NCBI GenBank assembly: GCA_037139735.1
Contig: JBAXFU010000001.1
Span: forward strand, 1 to 64,000
Direction: 5' to 3'
Source of the DNA: UBA2402 sp037139735
GTDB taxonomy: Bacteria > Planctomycetota > Phycisphaerae > Phycisphaerales > UBA1924
DNA length: 64,000 nucleotides
In this document: piece by piece, positions 42,717 through 52,766 of the stretch
Numbering within the stretch: position 1 is the stretch's first letter
Layout of the letters: each line of letters opens with the position of its first letter
The notes under the pieces: model-generated
Seen by the model: the letters and a program-made list of their open reading frames with translations, nothing else
Told to the model about the DNA's origin: nothing
Databases searched by the model: none
Made by a program: the position numbers and the translations under genes

Positions 42717-45700
42717 ATGCGATCGACTCCGTTCATGCTCGATGCCGCCCGCGTCGGATCGTCCCTCACCGTCTCGCTGCTCCTCTCGGTCGCGGGCTTC
42801 GCCGCGCCCGGCTGCGCCTCGAAGCCGAACACGAGGGCCGATCTCGCCGGCCAGTCCTCCCGTCGCGACGATCCGCTCGACCCCCTCCGGCGACTCGCCG
42901 CGGCCCAGGAACTCCGCCCGGACCGGCAGGCCGTCGCCACGCCTCCGCCTGCATCGCTCCTTCGCCCCTCCGCCGCGGGCGACTCGGAGCGTCGCGACAT
43001 CTCGCTGGAGCAGGCGATCAAGGCGTTGACGCCGCCCGCTCCGTCGCCCGCTCCCGCCCCGGCGCAGCCGCCGTCGGCCTCCGAATCGATCGAATCCTCG
43101 AAGTTCTACGTCTCTGGACGCTCGCACCTGCTCGCGGGTCGGATCAACGAGGCCTTGGTCGATCTTGAAGCCGCGGCGAGGCTCGATCCCGGATCGGCGT
43201 CGATTCTCTCGGATCTCGCCCAGGCGCAGGCCGCGTCCGGTCGCCGTCCCGCCGCGACCGCAACCTACCGGCGAGCGGTGTCGCTGGGCCTTCGCGACGC
43301 GCGCGTCGCCGCCTTCCTCGGGCGTGAAACGCTGCGAAGCCGCCAGTTTGAACAGGCCGCGGGCGAACTGATCCTCGCCGACTCGCTCTCCAAGGAGCAA
43401 GGCGCCGCCCTGACCCGCGCGGTCGCCCGCGCGGACCTCGCCGACGCGCTCTTCAACCTCGGATACATCCGCGCCGCGGCAGAATCGCTGACCGACCTGC
43501 TCGGCACGCTTCCGACCGACGTTCGTGGACCGCTACGCCCCGAGGAGGCCGAACTCTTCCGGCGTCGGAGCGAGTTGTGGTTGCGGGCCGGCGACCTGCA
43601 TGCCTCGCGTGGCGACATGGCGGAAGCCGGGATCGCCTACGCAGCGGCCGCGGCGCTCCCGGGCGGCGATTCGGAAGCCCTGACGCAGCGAAGGCTCTAC
43701 GCCCTGCTCGCCTCCGGGCGAAGCGCCCAGGCGGCCATCGATCTGATTGAGTCGCTCCGAGGCCGGGGGCCCAAGGCGCTGCAGGGACAGTTCGACCTCC
43801 TTGGTTCGCTCGTGCGTCAATCGAGCATCGGCCCCGAGATCGTCGACGCGTGTGCGGCGGTCGCGTGCGAGCCGGGTTCGACCCTGTTGCCGAGCGTCAA
43901 GCATGACCTCGTCATCGCCGCGGCCGAAGCCGCCTCGCCCGCCGACGCGCGTCGCGCCTTGGGTGCGTGGATGCGGTGCTCGTCCGAACCCCTCCGTGGC
44001 GCGGCCATGTACGCCGCGTTGCACGGTGACGATGCCGCGGCATGCGCCCAAGCCTTCGCCTCGCTCTGTGTCGCTCGCCCGCACTGCGCACCGGGGTTCG
44101 CGGACGCGCTCGTCCAATCGGGACGACACGTCCGGGGTGTGATCGCCTGGTGCCGGGATCGCAGCACGGATCCCGGTGCGTGGTTGCTGCTCCAGTGCCT
44201 GACGGCACCCTTGCCCGCCTCCAGCCACCCATTCACGGCGGCCCCGAGAACCACCGAACCCGACGCCGCCCGCGTCGTCATCGCGGCCACCAGGGCTCGC
44301 CGCGGAATGTGGTCGGAGGTCGACACCGCGCTCGAGGCGCTCGCGGCCTGCGACCGCCCCGAGTTGAAGGCTTCGGCGTTGGCTGCGGCTCAGCGGCTGG
44401 GCGAAGCCGCGGCGACCGCTCGCGGCGCCTCTGGCGTCCAAGAAGGCATGCGGGTCACGGGAATCACGGGGATCACGGGGCTGACGGTCGCGTCGTGGCT
44501 CCTTGAGATCGGGGACGCGGCGCAGGCCGAGACCGTCCTTCGGGCATGCCTTGATGCCGATCCGCTCGACGAACGCGCGTACGAGGCCTTGATCTCGCAG
44601 TACTCGCCCCGCGCCCCGCTGGCCGACGAGTCGAAACTCACCGAGATCGCCGGTCGCCTCCGCGACAATATCCCGGCGAGCAGGTTCGCCAAGGGGGTCG
44701 CCGCCCGCGATCTGGCCTCCCGCAGTCAATGGACGGCCGCGACCGACGCGTTGCTGGGCCTGCTCCAGCCCCACGAGGAGAGCGCCACCGTGCTGGCGAT
44801 GCTGGTGGCCGTGGGCGAACGTGCACGAGTGACCGACGCCAAGTCGCTCGCCCGGATCGAGGCGGTGATCGATGATCGACTCCGCGGCAGGCCCGACGCT
44901 CCGGAACTCGTCATGGCCAAGGCACGCCTGCTCGCCTGCCAGCCGGGCCGGGCCGCCGAAGCCGAATCGCTGCTGGCGGAGGCCTGGCAGCGACTCCCCT
45001 TGCCCGCCACCGCGAGACTCCGGGAATCCATCGTTCGCGAAGTGATGCAGGAGCCGGAGCGGGCCGCCTCGATGGCCCGCGAGCGGCTCATGACCGGTCC
45101 CCGCGGCCTCGACGAATCGATCGAGTTCGCCCAACTGCTGGCCACGGCCGGCGAGTACGACGCGGCGGGCCGGGCGATCACCGAAGGCTTGCCTCAGCGT
45201 GTGCCGCTGACGTCTTCCCAATCCAGCCGTCTCGTGGGGCTGGCGGCGGAGCTTCGACCCGAACGAATGGTCGAGTCCGACGCCACCGCATCAGCCGCCG
45301 CGTTGGCACTCTTCGACCAAGTCGCGGCACGCGGGCTGACGATGACGCCCGCCATGCACATGACCCGCCTGCTGCTGCTGTGCGCGGCGGCATCGTCCGA
45401 TCCGGCGCGACTGACGGCGGCCGTGGCGGAAGCCGCGGGCCGGGACTTGCAGGTCTCGATGCAACTTTCTGTCCGCGTGGCGCAACTGCTGCTGTCGAAG
45501 CCGGACCCTTCCGACGGCCTGGCGTTCCTGCTCGAAACCATCAATCTCGCTCCCGAAGGTCAGGAGGAGACCGTCTTCGCCTACGAACTCTTCCGCGTCA
45601 CGATCACGCGGGGCGACGCGGCGGATGTCGATGCGTGCGTCGACAGGATCCGCGACCCGGGCTCCATGCTTCGGGCCGTATCCGCGACGATCGACAACGA

Positions 45701-46361
45701 CGAAGTCCGCGTGCCCGCCGACGAGCAGGCCCGCCGCGCGGAACTGGCGTATTGGCTCGGCAACGGCCTGAGCGTCGAGCAGCGAGAAGGCGTGTCGGAG
45801 CACGCATATCGCCTGGCGATCCGCCTCGACCCGTCGCACGCATGGGCGCTGAACAACCTCGGCTTCAACCTGCTTGAACGCGGCGGCAACTCGATGCAGG
45901 AGGCCGCCTCGATGATCGAACGGGCCTTCGCGAAACTGCCCGACGAACCCAGCGTGATCGACTCGATGGGCTGGCTCCGCTACCGGCAGGGGCGCTTCGA
46001 CGACCGCACGCTTCCCGACGGCAAGGTCGAGGCCGGCGCGGGGTCGATCCTGGCGCGGGCAGTGAACCACCCGGGGGGCACGCCTTCGGCCGAGCAGTCC
46101 GACCACTTCGGCGACGTGCTCTGGCGTCTGGGCCGCCACAAGGAGGCGCAGGCGCAGTGGGACACGGCCAAGCGACTGCTTGATTCGCAACTCGCGCTGC
46201 ACAAGGGCGCGAGGGACGACTCGCAGCAACCCCGTCCGCTGGAGAAGTTCCTCGGAGCCCGCGTGGAGGCCATCGCCGCGAAACTCGCGGCGGCCGCCAA
46301 CGGCCAGTCGCCCAAGGTGGCGCCCACCGACGCGGAATCGAGGGAATCAGGGGGCCACTGA
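42717..46361 (+). CDS. Giant TPR-repeat lipoprotein
   Basis: A 1214-residue predicted lipoprotein. The signal peptide ends AAPGC, so Cys33 should be lipidated. After a low-complexity Pro/Ala linker (about 40-120) the rest is tetratricopeptide-like helical repeats. Recognisable units include FYVSGRSHLLAGRINEALVD, SASILSDLAQAQAASGRRPA, and late HAWALNNLGFNLLERGG and VIDSMGWLRYRQGRFDD. The last pair matches the typical C-terminal TPR of bacterial 'tetratricopeptide repeat' outer-membrane proteins. Such proteins scaffold cell-envelope or export machinery; the partner is unknown. Start ATG follows the preceding stop by 8 bases with weak ribosome site; both lie within the infB-rbfA run, suggesting shared transcription. 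Confidence 0.85.
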   Translation: MRSTPFMLDAARVGSSLTVSLLLSVAGFAAPGCASKPNTRADLAGQSSRRDDPLDPLRRLAAAQELRPDRQAVATPPPASLLRPSAAGDSERRDISLEQAIKALTPPAPSPAPAPAQPPSASESIESSKFYVSGRSHLLAGRINEALVDLEAAARLDPGSASILSDLAQAQAASGRRPAATATYRRAVSLGLRDARVAAFLGRETLRSRQFEQAAGELILADSLSKEQGAALTRAVARADLADALFNLGYIRAAAESLTDLLGTLPTDVRGPLRPEEAELFRRRSELWLRAGDLHASRGDMAEAGIAYAAAAALPGGDSEALTQRRLYALLASGRSAQAAIDLIESLRGRGPKALQGQFDLLGSLVRQSSIGPEIVDACAAVACEPGSTLLPSVKHDLVIAAAEAASPADARRALGAWMRCSSEPLRGAAMYAALHGDDAAACAQAFASLCVARPHCAPGFADALVQSGRHVRGVIAWCRDRSTDPGAWLLLQCLTAPLPASSHPFTAAPRTTEPDAARVVIAATRARRGMWSEVDTALEALAACDRPELKASALAAAQRLGEAAATARGASGVQEGMRVTGITGITGLTVASWLLEIGDAAQAETVLRACLDADPLDERAYEALISQYSPRAPLADESKLTEIAGRLRDNIPASRFAKGVAARDLASRSQWTAATDALLGLLQPHEESATVLAMLVAVGERARVTDAKSLARIEAVIDDRLRGRPDAPELVMAKARLLACQPGRAAEAESLLAEAWQRLPLPATARLRESIVREVMQEPERAASMARERLMTGPRGLDESIEFAQLLATAGEYDAAGRAITEGLPQRVPLTSSQSSRLVGLAAELRPERMVESDATASAAALALFDQVAARGLTMTPAMHMTRLLLLCAAASSDPARLTAAVAEAAGRDLQVSMQLSVRVAQLLLSKPDPSDGLAFLLETINLAPEGQEETVFAYELFRVTITRGDAADVDACVDRIRDPGSMLRAVSATIDNDEVRVPADEQARRAELAYWLGNGLSVEQREGVSEHAYRLAIRLDPSHAWALNNLGFNLLERGGNSMQEAASMIERAFAKLPDEPSVIDSMGWLRYRQGRFDDRTLPDGKVEAGAGSILARAVNHPGGTPSAEQSDHFGDVLWRLGRHKEAQAQWDTAKRLLDSQLALHKGARDDSQQPRPLEKFLGARVEAIAAKLAAAANGQSPKVAPTDAESRESGGH

Positions 46362-46401
46362 ACACGTCTCACGCGAACGAATCAACGAGGCATTCGCAGC
46401 C

Positions 46402-47145
46402 ATGGCAGGACACAACAAGTGGAGCAAGATCAAGCACCGCAAGGCCGTCGTCGACAAGAGGCGCGGCAAGGTGTGGACCAAGATCAGCAAGGCGCTGATT
46501 GTCGCCGCCCGTCACGGCGGGCCCGACCCTGACGCCAACCTGGCCCTTCGCTACGCCATCGACGAGGCCCGCTACGCCAACATGCCCCGCGACACCGTCG
46601 AGCGCGCCATCCGCAAGGGCGCGGGGGGCGAGGACACGAGCAACTACGAGAACATCCGCTACGAGGGGTACGGCCCCGGGGGCGTCGCCGTCATCATCGA
46701 GACCCTGACCGACAACCGCGCCCGCACCGTCGGCGACATCCGTCTGGCATTCTCGGATCACGGCGGCAACATCGGCGGTTCGGGGTGCGTGTCGTACATG
46801 TTCGCCTCCAAGGGACGCATCGTCGTCGCCGCGGAGGAACTCGTTGAAGACGCCGTGATGGAGCGTGCGCTCGAGGCAGGAGCCACCGACGTCGAGCGAC
46901 TCGACGAAGGCGACGACGAGCATCCGCCCTCGTGGATCATCTGGACCGAACCCGGCGCGTTCGCCGCCGTGAAGGCGAACGTCGAGAAGTCCGGCCTCCC
47001 CGTGACCGACGCGGGCATCGTGATGGTGCCCGACAACCACGTCGCCGTCTCGGGCGAGCAGGCCGAGACGATTGCCGCCCTCGTCGAGGCTCTCGAGGAT
47101 CTCGACGACGTGCAGAAGGTCTATTCCAACGCTTCCTTCGATTGA
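46402..47145 (+). CDS. YebC/PmpR family protein
   Basis: A 247-residue YebC-family protein, beginning MAGHNKWSKIKHRKAVVDKR, the invariant opening of the family. The central signature GPGGVAVIIETLTDNRARTVGDIR and the FSDHGGNIGGSGCVSYMF segment are equally typical. Members were first described as transcription regulators and have since been tied to translation through polyproline stretches. The proline-rich IF-2 and other proteins of this window make that role plausible, but this is inference. The ATG at 46402 has no strong ribosome site but fits the family start exactly. It is followed after 22 bases by hutH. Confidence 0.95.
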   Translation: MAGHNKWSKIKHRKAVVDKRRGKVWTKISKALIVAARHGGPDPDANLALRYAIDEARYANMPRDTVERAIRKGAGGEDTSNYENIRYEGYGPGGVAVIIETLTDNRARTVGDIRLAFSDHGGNIGGSGCVSYMFASKGRIVVAAEELVEDAVMERALEAGATDVERLDEGDDEHPPSWIIWTEPGAFAAVKANVEKSGLPVTDAGIVMVPDNHVAVSGEQAETIAALVEALEDLDDVQKVYSNASFD

Positions 47146-47167
47146 TCAGTCGACGAGGTCCCCCGCG

Positions 47168-48745
47168 ATGCCAGCACCCGCCGTCACCATCGACGAAGCC
47201 CCCCTCTCGCCCCGCGACGTCGTCCTCGTCGCGCGACACGCCGAACGCGTGCTGATCTCCGAGCGAGTCGGCCCTCGCCTCGCCGCCTCGCGAGCTGTCG
47301 TCGAAGCCGCGCTGGGCGACGGCCTGCCCCACTACGGCATCAACACCGGGTTCGGCTCCCTCAGCCGCCGACGCATCGCCTCGGCCGAACTCGCCCTGCT
47401 GCAACGCAACCTCGTCCGCAGTCATGCGGCGGGCGTGCTCGACCCCCTGCCGACGGAGGTCGTCCGCGGCATGATGCTCCTCCTCGCCGCCTCGCTCGCC
47501 CGCGGCTGCTCGGGCGTCCGTCCCATCGTCGTGGACACCATCGTGCAGATGCTCAACGCGGGCGTCACCCCCGTCGTCCCCTCGGTGGGCAGCGTCGGCG
47601 CGTCCGGCGATCTCGCCCCGCTCGCGGCCGTCGGCCTCGCCCTGATCGGCGAGGGACACTGCACCACCCGCAACGCGGACCTCGCCCGTTCGACGGCCGA
47701 GGCGATGGCCCAGGCAGGCATCACGCCCCTCTCCCTCGAGGCCAAGGAGGGGCTGGCGCTCATCAACGGCACGCACCTCATGGCCGCCCGCGGGGCCATC
47801 GCCGTCCACGACGCGGAACGATCGCTCGACGCGGCCCTTCTGGCGGCGGCGATGTCCCTCGACGCCTGTCGCGGGACCGACGCCTCGCTCGATGCCCGCA
47901 TCCATGCCGCCCGCGGCCAACCAGGCCAGATCCACGTCGCCGCCGCGCTGCGCCGACTCCTTGGCGACAGCCAGATCATTCCGTCGCACCGCGAGGACGA
48001 CCCCCGCGTCCAGGACCCTTACTCGCTCCGGTGCACCCCGCAGGTGGTCGGCGCGGCGCTCGACGCCGTCGGATACGTCGCCGCGGCCGTTGCTCGCGAA
48101 CTCGGCGCAGTGACCGACAATCCGCTCGTCTTCGCGCCGTCGCACCCGCTCAACACCATGCTGGGCGAGAACCCCTCCGACCTCCCCGGGGGCGGCGAAT
48201 CGATCGTCAGCGGCGGCAACTTCCACGGCATGGCGTTGGCGATCCCGCTCGACGTGATGTGCATCGCCCTCTCGCACGTCGCCGGCATCAGCGAACGTCG
48301 CGTCTTCTGGATGATCTCCGCCTTCGACGCCGAAAGCCGCCTCAAGCCCTACCTCGCGGCCAACCCCGGGCTCGACTCGGGCCTGATGATCGCCCAGTAC
48401 ACCGCCGCGGCGTGCTGCAACGAGATGATCACGCTGTGCACGCCCGCCAGCGTCAGCAACATCTCCACGAGCGCCGGCATCGAGGATTACAACTCGTTCG
48501 GTCCCCGGGCTGCCGCCAAGGCCTCGCGAACCATCGACCTCCTGGACCGCGTCATCGCCGTCGAGCTCCTCGCCGCGGCCGAGGGACTCGAGGCGCACCG
48601 ACCGCTGCGGAGCGGCTCGGCCGTCGAAGCGGCCCATGCGTTGATCCGCTCCCACTCGCCGAGGTTGACGGGCGACCGTCCGCTGACGCCCGACATCGAA
48701 GCCATCGCCTCGTGCATCCGCCAAGGCGCGTTCTCGAACGGGTGA
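47168..48745 (+). CDS. hutH: Histidine ammonia-lyase-like aromatic amino acid lyase
   Basis: A 525-residue lyase with the MIO cofactor triplet Ala145-Ser146-Gly147 in GSVGASGDLAPL. Tyr (LPHYGINTGFGSLS), the histidine-type SH pair (LVRSHAAGV), NPLVF and the C-terminal EDY-containing loop GIEDYNSFG are readable. The SH pair favours histidine over tyrosine or phenylalanine, while the loop has Ile-Glu-Asp-Tyr in place of the usual Gln-Glu-Asp-His/Tyr. It removes ammonia from histidine to give urocanate. No hutU, hutI or hutG is nearby, so histidine use cannot be confirmed. ATG at 47168 fits the family N terminus. It follows yebC by 22 bases on the same strand. Confidence 0.88.
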   Translation: MPAPAVTIDEAPLSPRDVVLVARHAERVLISERVGPRLAASRAVVEAALGDGLPHYGINTGFGSLSRRRIASAELALLQRNLVRSHAAGVLDPLPTEVVRGMMLLLAASLARGCSGVRPIVVDTIVQMLNAGVTPVVPSVGSVGASGDLAPLAAVGLALIGEGHCTTRNADLARSTAEAMAQAGITPLSLEAKEGLALINGTHLMAARGAIAVHDAERSLDAALLAAAMSLDACRGTDASLDARIHAARGQPGQIHVAAALRRLLGDSQIIPSHREDDPRVQDPYSLRCTPQVVGAALDAVGYVAAAVARELGAVTDNPLVFAPSHPLNTMLGENPSDLPGGGESIVSGGNFHGMALAIPLDVMCIALSHVAGISERRVFWMISAFDAESRLKPYLAANPGLDSGLMIAQYTAAACCNEMITLCTPASVSNISTSAGIEDYNSFGPRAAAKASRTIDLLDRVIAVELLAAAEGLEAHRPLRSGSAVEAAHALIRSHSPRLTGDRPLTPDIEAIASCIRQGAFSNG

Positions 48746-48915
48746 GCCGCGTGTCGCCGATCAGGACGTGGCCCGTTGCCCTTCGGTGCACCGACGGATC
48801 CCCATCCCGGGCGGGTGAAAGGCGTGGCGCGTCGGCGGGCCCATGACTCGTGAACGAGCGAGTCGGCGTAGCCGAAGACAACCGTGACGGACGGCTGTCG
48901 AGTTCACTCGCCCGT

Positions 48916-50313
48916 TCAGTCCCGCTTGAGCGTCAACGCGCGGGGTGCGGCAGTGTCTGCGGGGTCGATCACCTCGACCTTGACCGCCCCGCCTCGGAAC
49001 AGCCCCGCTTCCGCGAACCGCTGGGCCGCCCGATCGACGCCGATCACCGTCAGCCCGTCGAGGGACTGAACGACCTGTCCGGCCTTGAAGCCGCTCCGCG
49101 CGGCGATGCTTCCAGCCACCACTTCGTCGACGACCAATCGATCGCCTCGGGTGGCGAGCGCAAGTCCGAACTGGCGTTCGAGCCGACGGCGGAACTGGGC
49201 GCCGACGGGTTCGTTGGGCCGCTGGGTCAGCGTGACTTGAACGCGCTTGACATCCTCGCCACGTCGAATCTTGAGCGAAACGGCCTCGCCGGGGCGACGT
49301 GCCGCGATCATCGAGATGAGGATCTGGCTGTCGGACACGGGCTGGTCCTCGATCTCGACCACGACATCGCCCGGCAGAATGCCGGCCGTCTCGGCGGGAC
49401 TGGCCTCGAAGACGTCGCTGACGGCAACGCCCGATCCCTGCGCGCCGCCTCGCGAAGCGCCATCGATGTCCTCGAGCAGCACGCCCATGTAACCGCTGAC
49501 GATCGGCCCGCCGGCCACGATTTGATCGACCCGCGACTCGATGGTGGCCAGCGGGATGGCGAAACTGATGCCCGCGCTTTGTCCCTCGCCCGAGCCGCTG
49601 GCGTCGGCGGCGGTCGCGATGGCCACGTTCATGCCCACCACCGCGCCGCGGACATCGACCAGCGGCCCGCCGGAGTTGCCCGGATTGACCGCCGCGTCCG
49701 TCTGGATGAAGTTCGAGATGCGAGTGAGACCCAAGGCCGTGCGAGCCGTGCGGCCCAGCCCCGACACGATGCCCTCCGACATCGAAAACTTGAAGCCAAA
49801 GGGCGAACCGAACGCGAAGACGCGATCGCCACGCTGGAGACGCTCGCCGGTGGCTCGACGACAGGGCACCAGGCCCGTCACGCCCGCGACGCGAAGCACC
49901 GCAATGTCGCTGTCGAGGTCTGCGCCCACGAGTTCCGCGTCCGCCACCCGCCCGTCGAAGAACTGCACCTGCACGCGGCTGCGATCGGACCCCACCACGT
50001 GGGCGTTGGTCACGACGTGACCCGCCGCGTCGTAGATCCATCCCGAGCCCGACGAACCGAACGGAGATTCGGAGGCCCCCACCACGTCGATGTGCACGAC
50101 GGAGGGTTCCACCGCCACGGCGATCTGCCGCACCACCCTGTTCACCTGCTCGAGGACGTTGGCGGGCACGTCCAGTTGCGAGCGAGCCGCCGAGACCATG
50201 GTCGCGAGACGGGCCGCCTGCATGCTGCGCATCGCTCCCGGTCCCAGCAGCAGCACCGCCGCCACGGCGAGCAGCACGACGAACGCGGGCCCGAATGCCA
50301 AGAAACGCCTCAT
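48916..50313 (-). CDS. HtrA/DegP-type serine protease with PDZ domains
   Basis: A 465-residue trypsin-like protease. The N-terminal hydrophobic segment (about 8-26) anchors or exports it. The catalytic triad is His105 (VVTNAHVVGS), Asp136 (DLDSDIAVLRV) and Ser214 (NPGNSGGPLV). Two PDZ domains follow (about 265-355 and 375-465), the first with GYMGVLLEDI, GVAVSDVFEASPAETAGI, the second with RLVVDEVVAGSIAARSGFKAG. DegP/DegS-like enzymes degrade or refold misfolded envelope proteins. The start has a strong GGAGG ribosome site. It is 42 bases downstream of panB on the same strand and ends 170 bases from hutH. Confidence 0.94.
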   Translation of the reverse strand: MRRFLAFGPAFVVLLAVAAVLLLGPGAMRSMQAARLATMVSAARSQLDVPANVLEQVNRVVRQIAVAVEPSVVHIDVVGASESPFGSSGSGWIYDAAGHVVTNAHVVGSDRSRVQVQFFDGRVADAELVGADLDSDIAVLRVAGVTGLVPCRRATGERLQRGDRVFAFGSPFGFKFSMSEGIVSGLGRTARTALGLTRISNFIQTDAAVNPGNSGGPLVDVRGAVVGMNVAIATAADASGSGEGQSAGISFAIPLATIESRVDQIVAGGPIVSGYMGVLLEDIDGASRGGAQGSGVAVSDVFEASPAETAGILPGDVVVEIEDQPVSDSQILISMIAARRPGEAVSLKIRRGEDVKRVQVTLTQRPNEPVGAQFRRRLERQFGLALATRGDRLVVDEVVAGSIAARSGFKAGQVVQSLDGLTVIGVDRAAQRFAEAGLFRGGAVKVEVIDPADTAAPRALTLKRD

Positions 50314-50355
50314 CAGACCTCCATCCTCGCCCAGCGACCGACCCGGGCTGCTCTT

Positions 50356-51192
50356 TCACCCCACCGAGCCGCCCTGACTCCCCCTCATCGTGTACGTCTC
50401 TCCCCCGATCCGGCGTTCTCGCACCCGCGTCACCCAATCCTCGCCCGCCCCTTGGATCGCCTTGCCAAGGTCAGCGCTTCGTGCGGCGAACCGGGGCGGC
50501 GCATCGGTCATGCCCACCAGATCATGGAAGACCAATACCTGTCCGTGACACGCCGTCCCCGCCCCGATCCCGATCAGCGGCAGGGTCGTCGCCCGCATGA
50601 TCCGCTGCGTCACCTCCGGAGGCACCGCCTCCACGAGCAGCATCACGCACCCCGCGCGCTCCATCGCCACCGCGTCGCGAATGATCGCCTCCGCCTCCTC
50701 CTCCGTGCGTCCCGCCGAGCCGTACCCGCCCGCGATCGCCGCACGCTGCGGACGGCTCCCCACATGCCCGCACACGGGAATGCCCGCGCGGCACATCTTC
50801 GCCACCACGCCCTCGAACGTCGCATCGGCCTCCACCTTCACCACGTCCGCCTGCCCCTGGGTGAGGAACCTCGCGGCATTCATCACGGCTTGCGTCTCGT
50901 CCGCTTGGTACGACATGAACGGCATGTCCGCCATCACCACGGTTTCGGGAGCTCCCCGCTTGACCCCCGCCGTCAGGGCCACCAGCACATCCAGCGGCAT
51001 CTCGATCGTGCGGCAGAAGCCCAGCACCATCTCGGCCGCCGTGTCGCCCACCAGCAGCACGTGAACCCCGCCCCGCTCAAGCCACCGCGCCGTCATGGCG
51101 TCATAGGCCGTCAGGCAGGCAAAGGGAGTGCCCTCTCGGGCCATCTTGCGAAGCGTCCGAAGGGTGACGGGACCGTCTGGGCGGCGTGACAT
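50356..51192 (-). CDS. panB: 3-methyl-2-oxobutanoate hydroxymethyltransferase
   Basis: A 278-residue PanB, first enzyme of pantothenate synthesis: it adds a hydroxymethyl group from 5,10-methylene-tetrahydrofolate to 2-oxoisovalerate. Signatures include FACLTAYDAMTARWLE, VGDTAAEMVLGF with a metal-binding Asp, VMADMPFMSYQ, VKVEAD and the catalytic region LLVEAVPPEVTQRI, then PLIGIGAGTACHGQVLVFHDL. It is decameric in known structures and cytoplasmic. The ATG at 51192 matches the family start. It is divergent from the kinase gene over 49 bases and followed by htrA. PanC and panD are not in the window. Confidence 0.96.
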   Translation of the reverse strand: MSRRPDGPVTLRTLRKMAREGTPFACLTAYDAMTARWLERGGVHVLLVGDTAAEMVLGFCRTIEMPLDVLVALTAGVKRGAPETVVMADMPFMSYQADETQAVMNAARFLTQGQADVVKVEADATFEGVVAKMCRAGIPVCGHVGSRPQRAAIAGGYGSAGRTEEEAEAIIRDAVAMERAGCVMLLVEAVPPEVTQRIMRATTLPLIGIGAGTACHGQVLVFHDLVGMTDAPPRFAARSADLGKAIQGAGEDWVTRVRERRIGGETYTMRGSQGGSVG

Positions 51193-51241
51193 GCATCAAG
51201 AGCGTATCGCCCCGACCCGACGACCGCTATCGTCCGGCTCC

Positions 51242-52762
51242 ATGGCCCACCTGCTCGGATACGACATCGGGACCTCGGGAACCAAGGTCGTCCTCTGCGA
51301 CCCGCAGGGACTCCTCCTCGATGCCGCCACCGCGTGGTACCCGTTGCACCAGCCCCAGCCGGGGTGGTCGGAGCAAGCGCCGGAGGACTGGTGGAACGCC
51401 ACGCGAACAGCCACGCGACTGCTGCTGGCCCGCCACCCCGGCGTCACTGTTGCCGCGATCGGCCTGACGGGACAGATGCATGGCAGCGTGCTCCTGGGAG
51501 CCGATGCCGCCGCATCGGGAGGCGCTGCAGCCCCCCTGCGGCGAGCACTCCTCTGGAACGACCAACGCACCGGTGCGGAATGCGACGAGATCACGCGTGC
51601 GGCCGGGTCACCCCGCGACCTGGTCCGCATGGTCGGCAACGCCGCCTTGACGGGTTTCACGCTGCCCAAGTTGCTGTGGGTGCGTCGTCACGAGCCTCGG
51701 ATCTGGGCGGCCGTGCGGCACGTCCTGTGCCCGAAGGACTTCATCGCCTTCCGCCTGACGGGCGCGTTGGCGACCGATGTCGGTGACGCCTCGGGCATGC
51801 TCTGCTTCGACATCGACCAACGAGCCTTCTGCGAACCGCTGCTCAGGCGACTTGACCTCGATCGAACCCTGTTCCCGCACCCGCATGAATCGAGCGAGCA
51901 CATCGGAATACTCTCGAGGCACGCGGCTTCCGAGTTGGGGCTTGCCACCGCCGACATCCCCGTCATCATCGGCAGTGGCGACAACCAGGCGGGCGCCGTC
52001 GGCGCGGGCGTCGTGTCGGCGGGGACCGCCCTCATGATCTTGGGCACCAGCGGCGTGCTGCTCGCGCCATCGGACGCCCCCCTGCGGGACCTGCCGCCAT
52101 CCGGGCCCGTCGGGCGGCTTCACGCCTTTTGTGCCGCGACAGGCCCGCGGCATTGGTGCGTCACGGGTTGCATGCTCGCGGCCGGCCTGTCGCTGCGGTG
52201 GGCCCGCGACCTGCTCCGGCCCGGCGCATGCTACGACGACCTGCTCGCCGAAGCGGCCACGGCGCCGGCCGGATGCGAGGGGCTGGTCTTCCTGCCCCAC
52301 CTCACCGGCGAGCGGTGCCCGCATCCCGATCCGAAGGCGCGGGGCGCGTGGATCGGCTTGACGAGTCGTCACACGCGGGCGCACCTCCTCCGCTCGGTGG
52401 TCGAGGGAGTGGCGTTCAACATGGCGGAGATCGTCGGGCTCGCCCGTGCCGCAGGTGTTCCGGTGACCTCGCTGCGGACCTCGGGCGCGGGGTTCCGTTC
52501 CTCGCTATGGCGTCAACTCGTGTCGGATCTCACCGGGTGCCCGGTCGTCACGACCGGAACCGAAGAGGGAGGGGGAGCCCTCGGCGCAGCGCTGCTCGCC
52601 GCCGTCGGCATCGGGCGGTTCCGTGATGCCGCCGAGGCCTGCCATGTGGCCGTGCTTGAATCGGGACGCACGGAACCCAAGGCCGTGCAGCCCGAACTGG
52701 CGGCAACCCGTCAGATTCACGAAGGCATGTACCGCCGAATCGCGGGCGTGTGGGGGACGTGA
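51242..52762 (+). CDS. xylB: Xylulokinase-like FGGY carbohydrate kinase
   Basis: A 506-residue FGGY kinase. The N terminus LLGYDIGTSGTKVVLCD is the phosphate-binding motif of the actin-like ATPase fold. IGLTGQMHGSVL is the xylulokinase signature, and LLWNDQRTGAEC and the catalytic Asp in GSGDNQAGAVGAG follow. The second half has MILGTSGVLLAPSD and YLPHL-type FLPHLTGERCPH. It phosphorylates D-xylulose with ATP; other pentuloses are possible. No xylose isomerase is nearby. The ATG at 51242 gives the family-length protein. It is divergent from panB and ends 4 bases from the convergent glycosyltransferase stop. Confidence 0.92.
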   Translation: MAHLLGYDIGTSGTKVVLCDPQGLLLDAATAWYPLHQPQPGWSEQAPEDWWNATRTATRLLLARHPGVTVAAIGLTGQMHGSVLLGADAAASGGAAAPLRRALLWNDQRTGAECDEITRAAGSPRDLVRMVGNAALTGFTLPKLLWVRRHEPRIWAAVRHVLCPKDFIAFRLTGALATDVGDASGMLCFDIDQRAFCEPLLRRLDLDRTLFPHPHESSEHIGILSRHAASELGLATADIPVIIGSGDNQAGAVGAGVVSAGTALMILGTSGVLLAPSDAPLRDLPPSGPVGRLHAFCAATGPRHWCVTGCMLAAGLSLRWARDLLRPGACYDDLLAEAATAPAGCEGLVFLPHLTGERCPHPDPKARGAWIGLTSRHTRAHLLRSVVEGVAFNMAEIVGLARAAGVPVTSLRTSGAGFRSSLWRQLVSDLTGCPVVTTGTEEGGGALGAALLAAVGIGRFRDAAEACHVAVLESGRTEPKAVQPELAATRQIHEGMYRRIAGVWGT

Positions 52763-52766
52763 AGCG

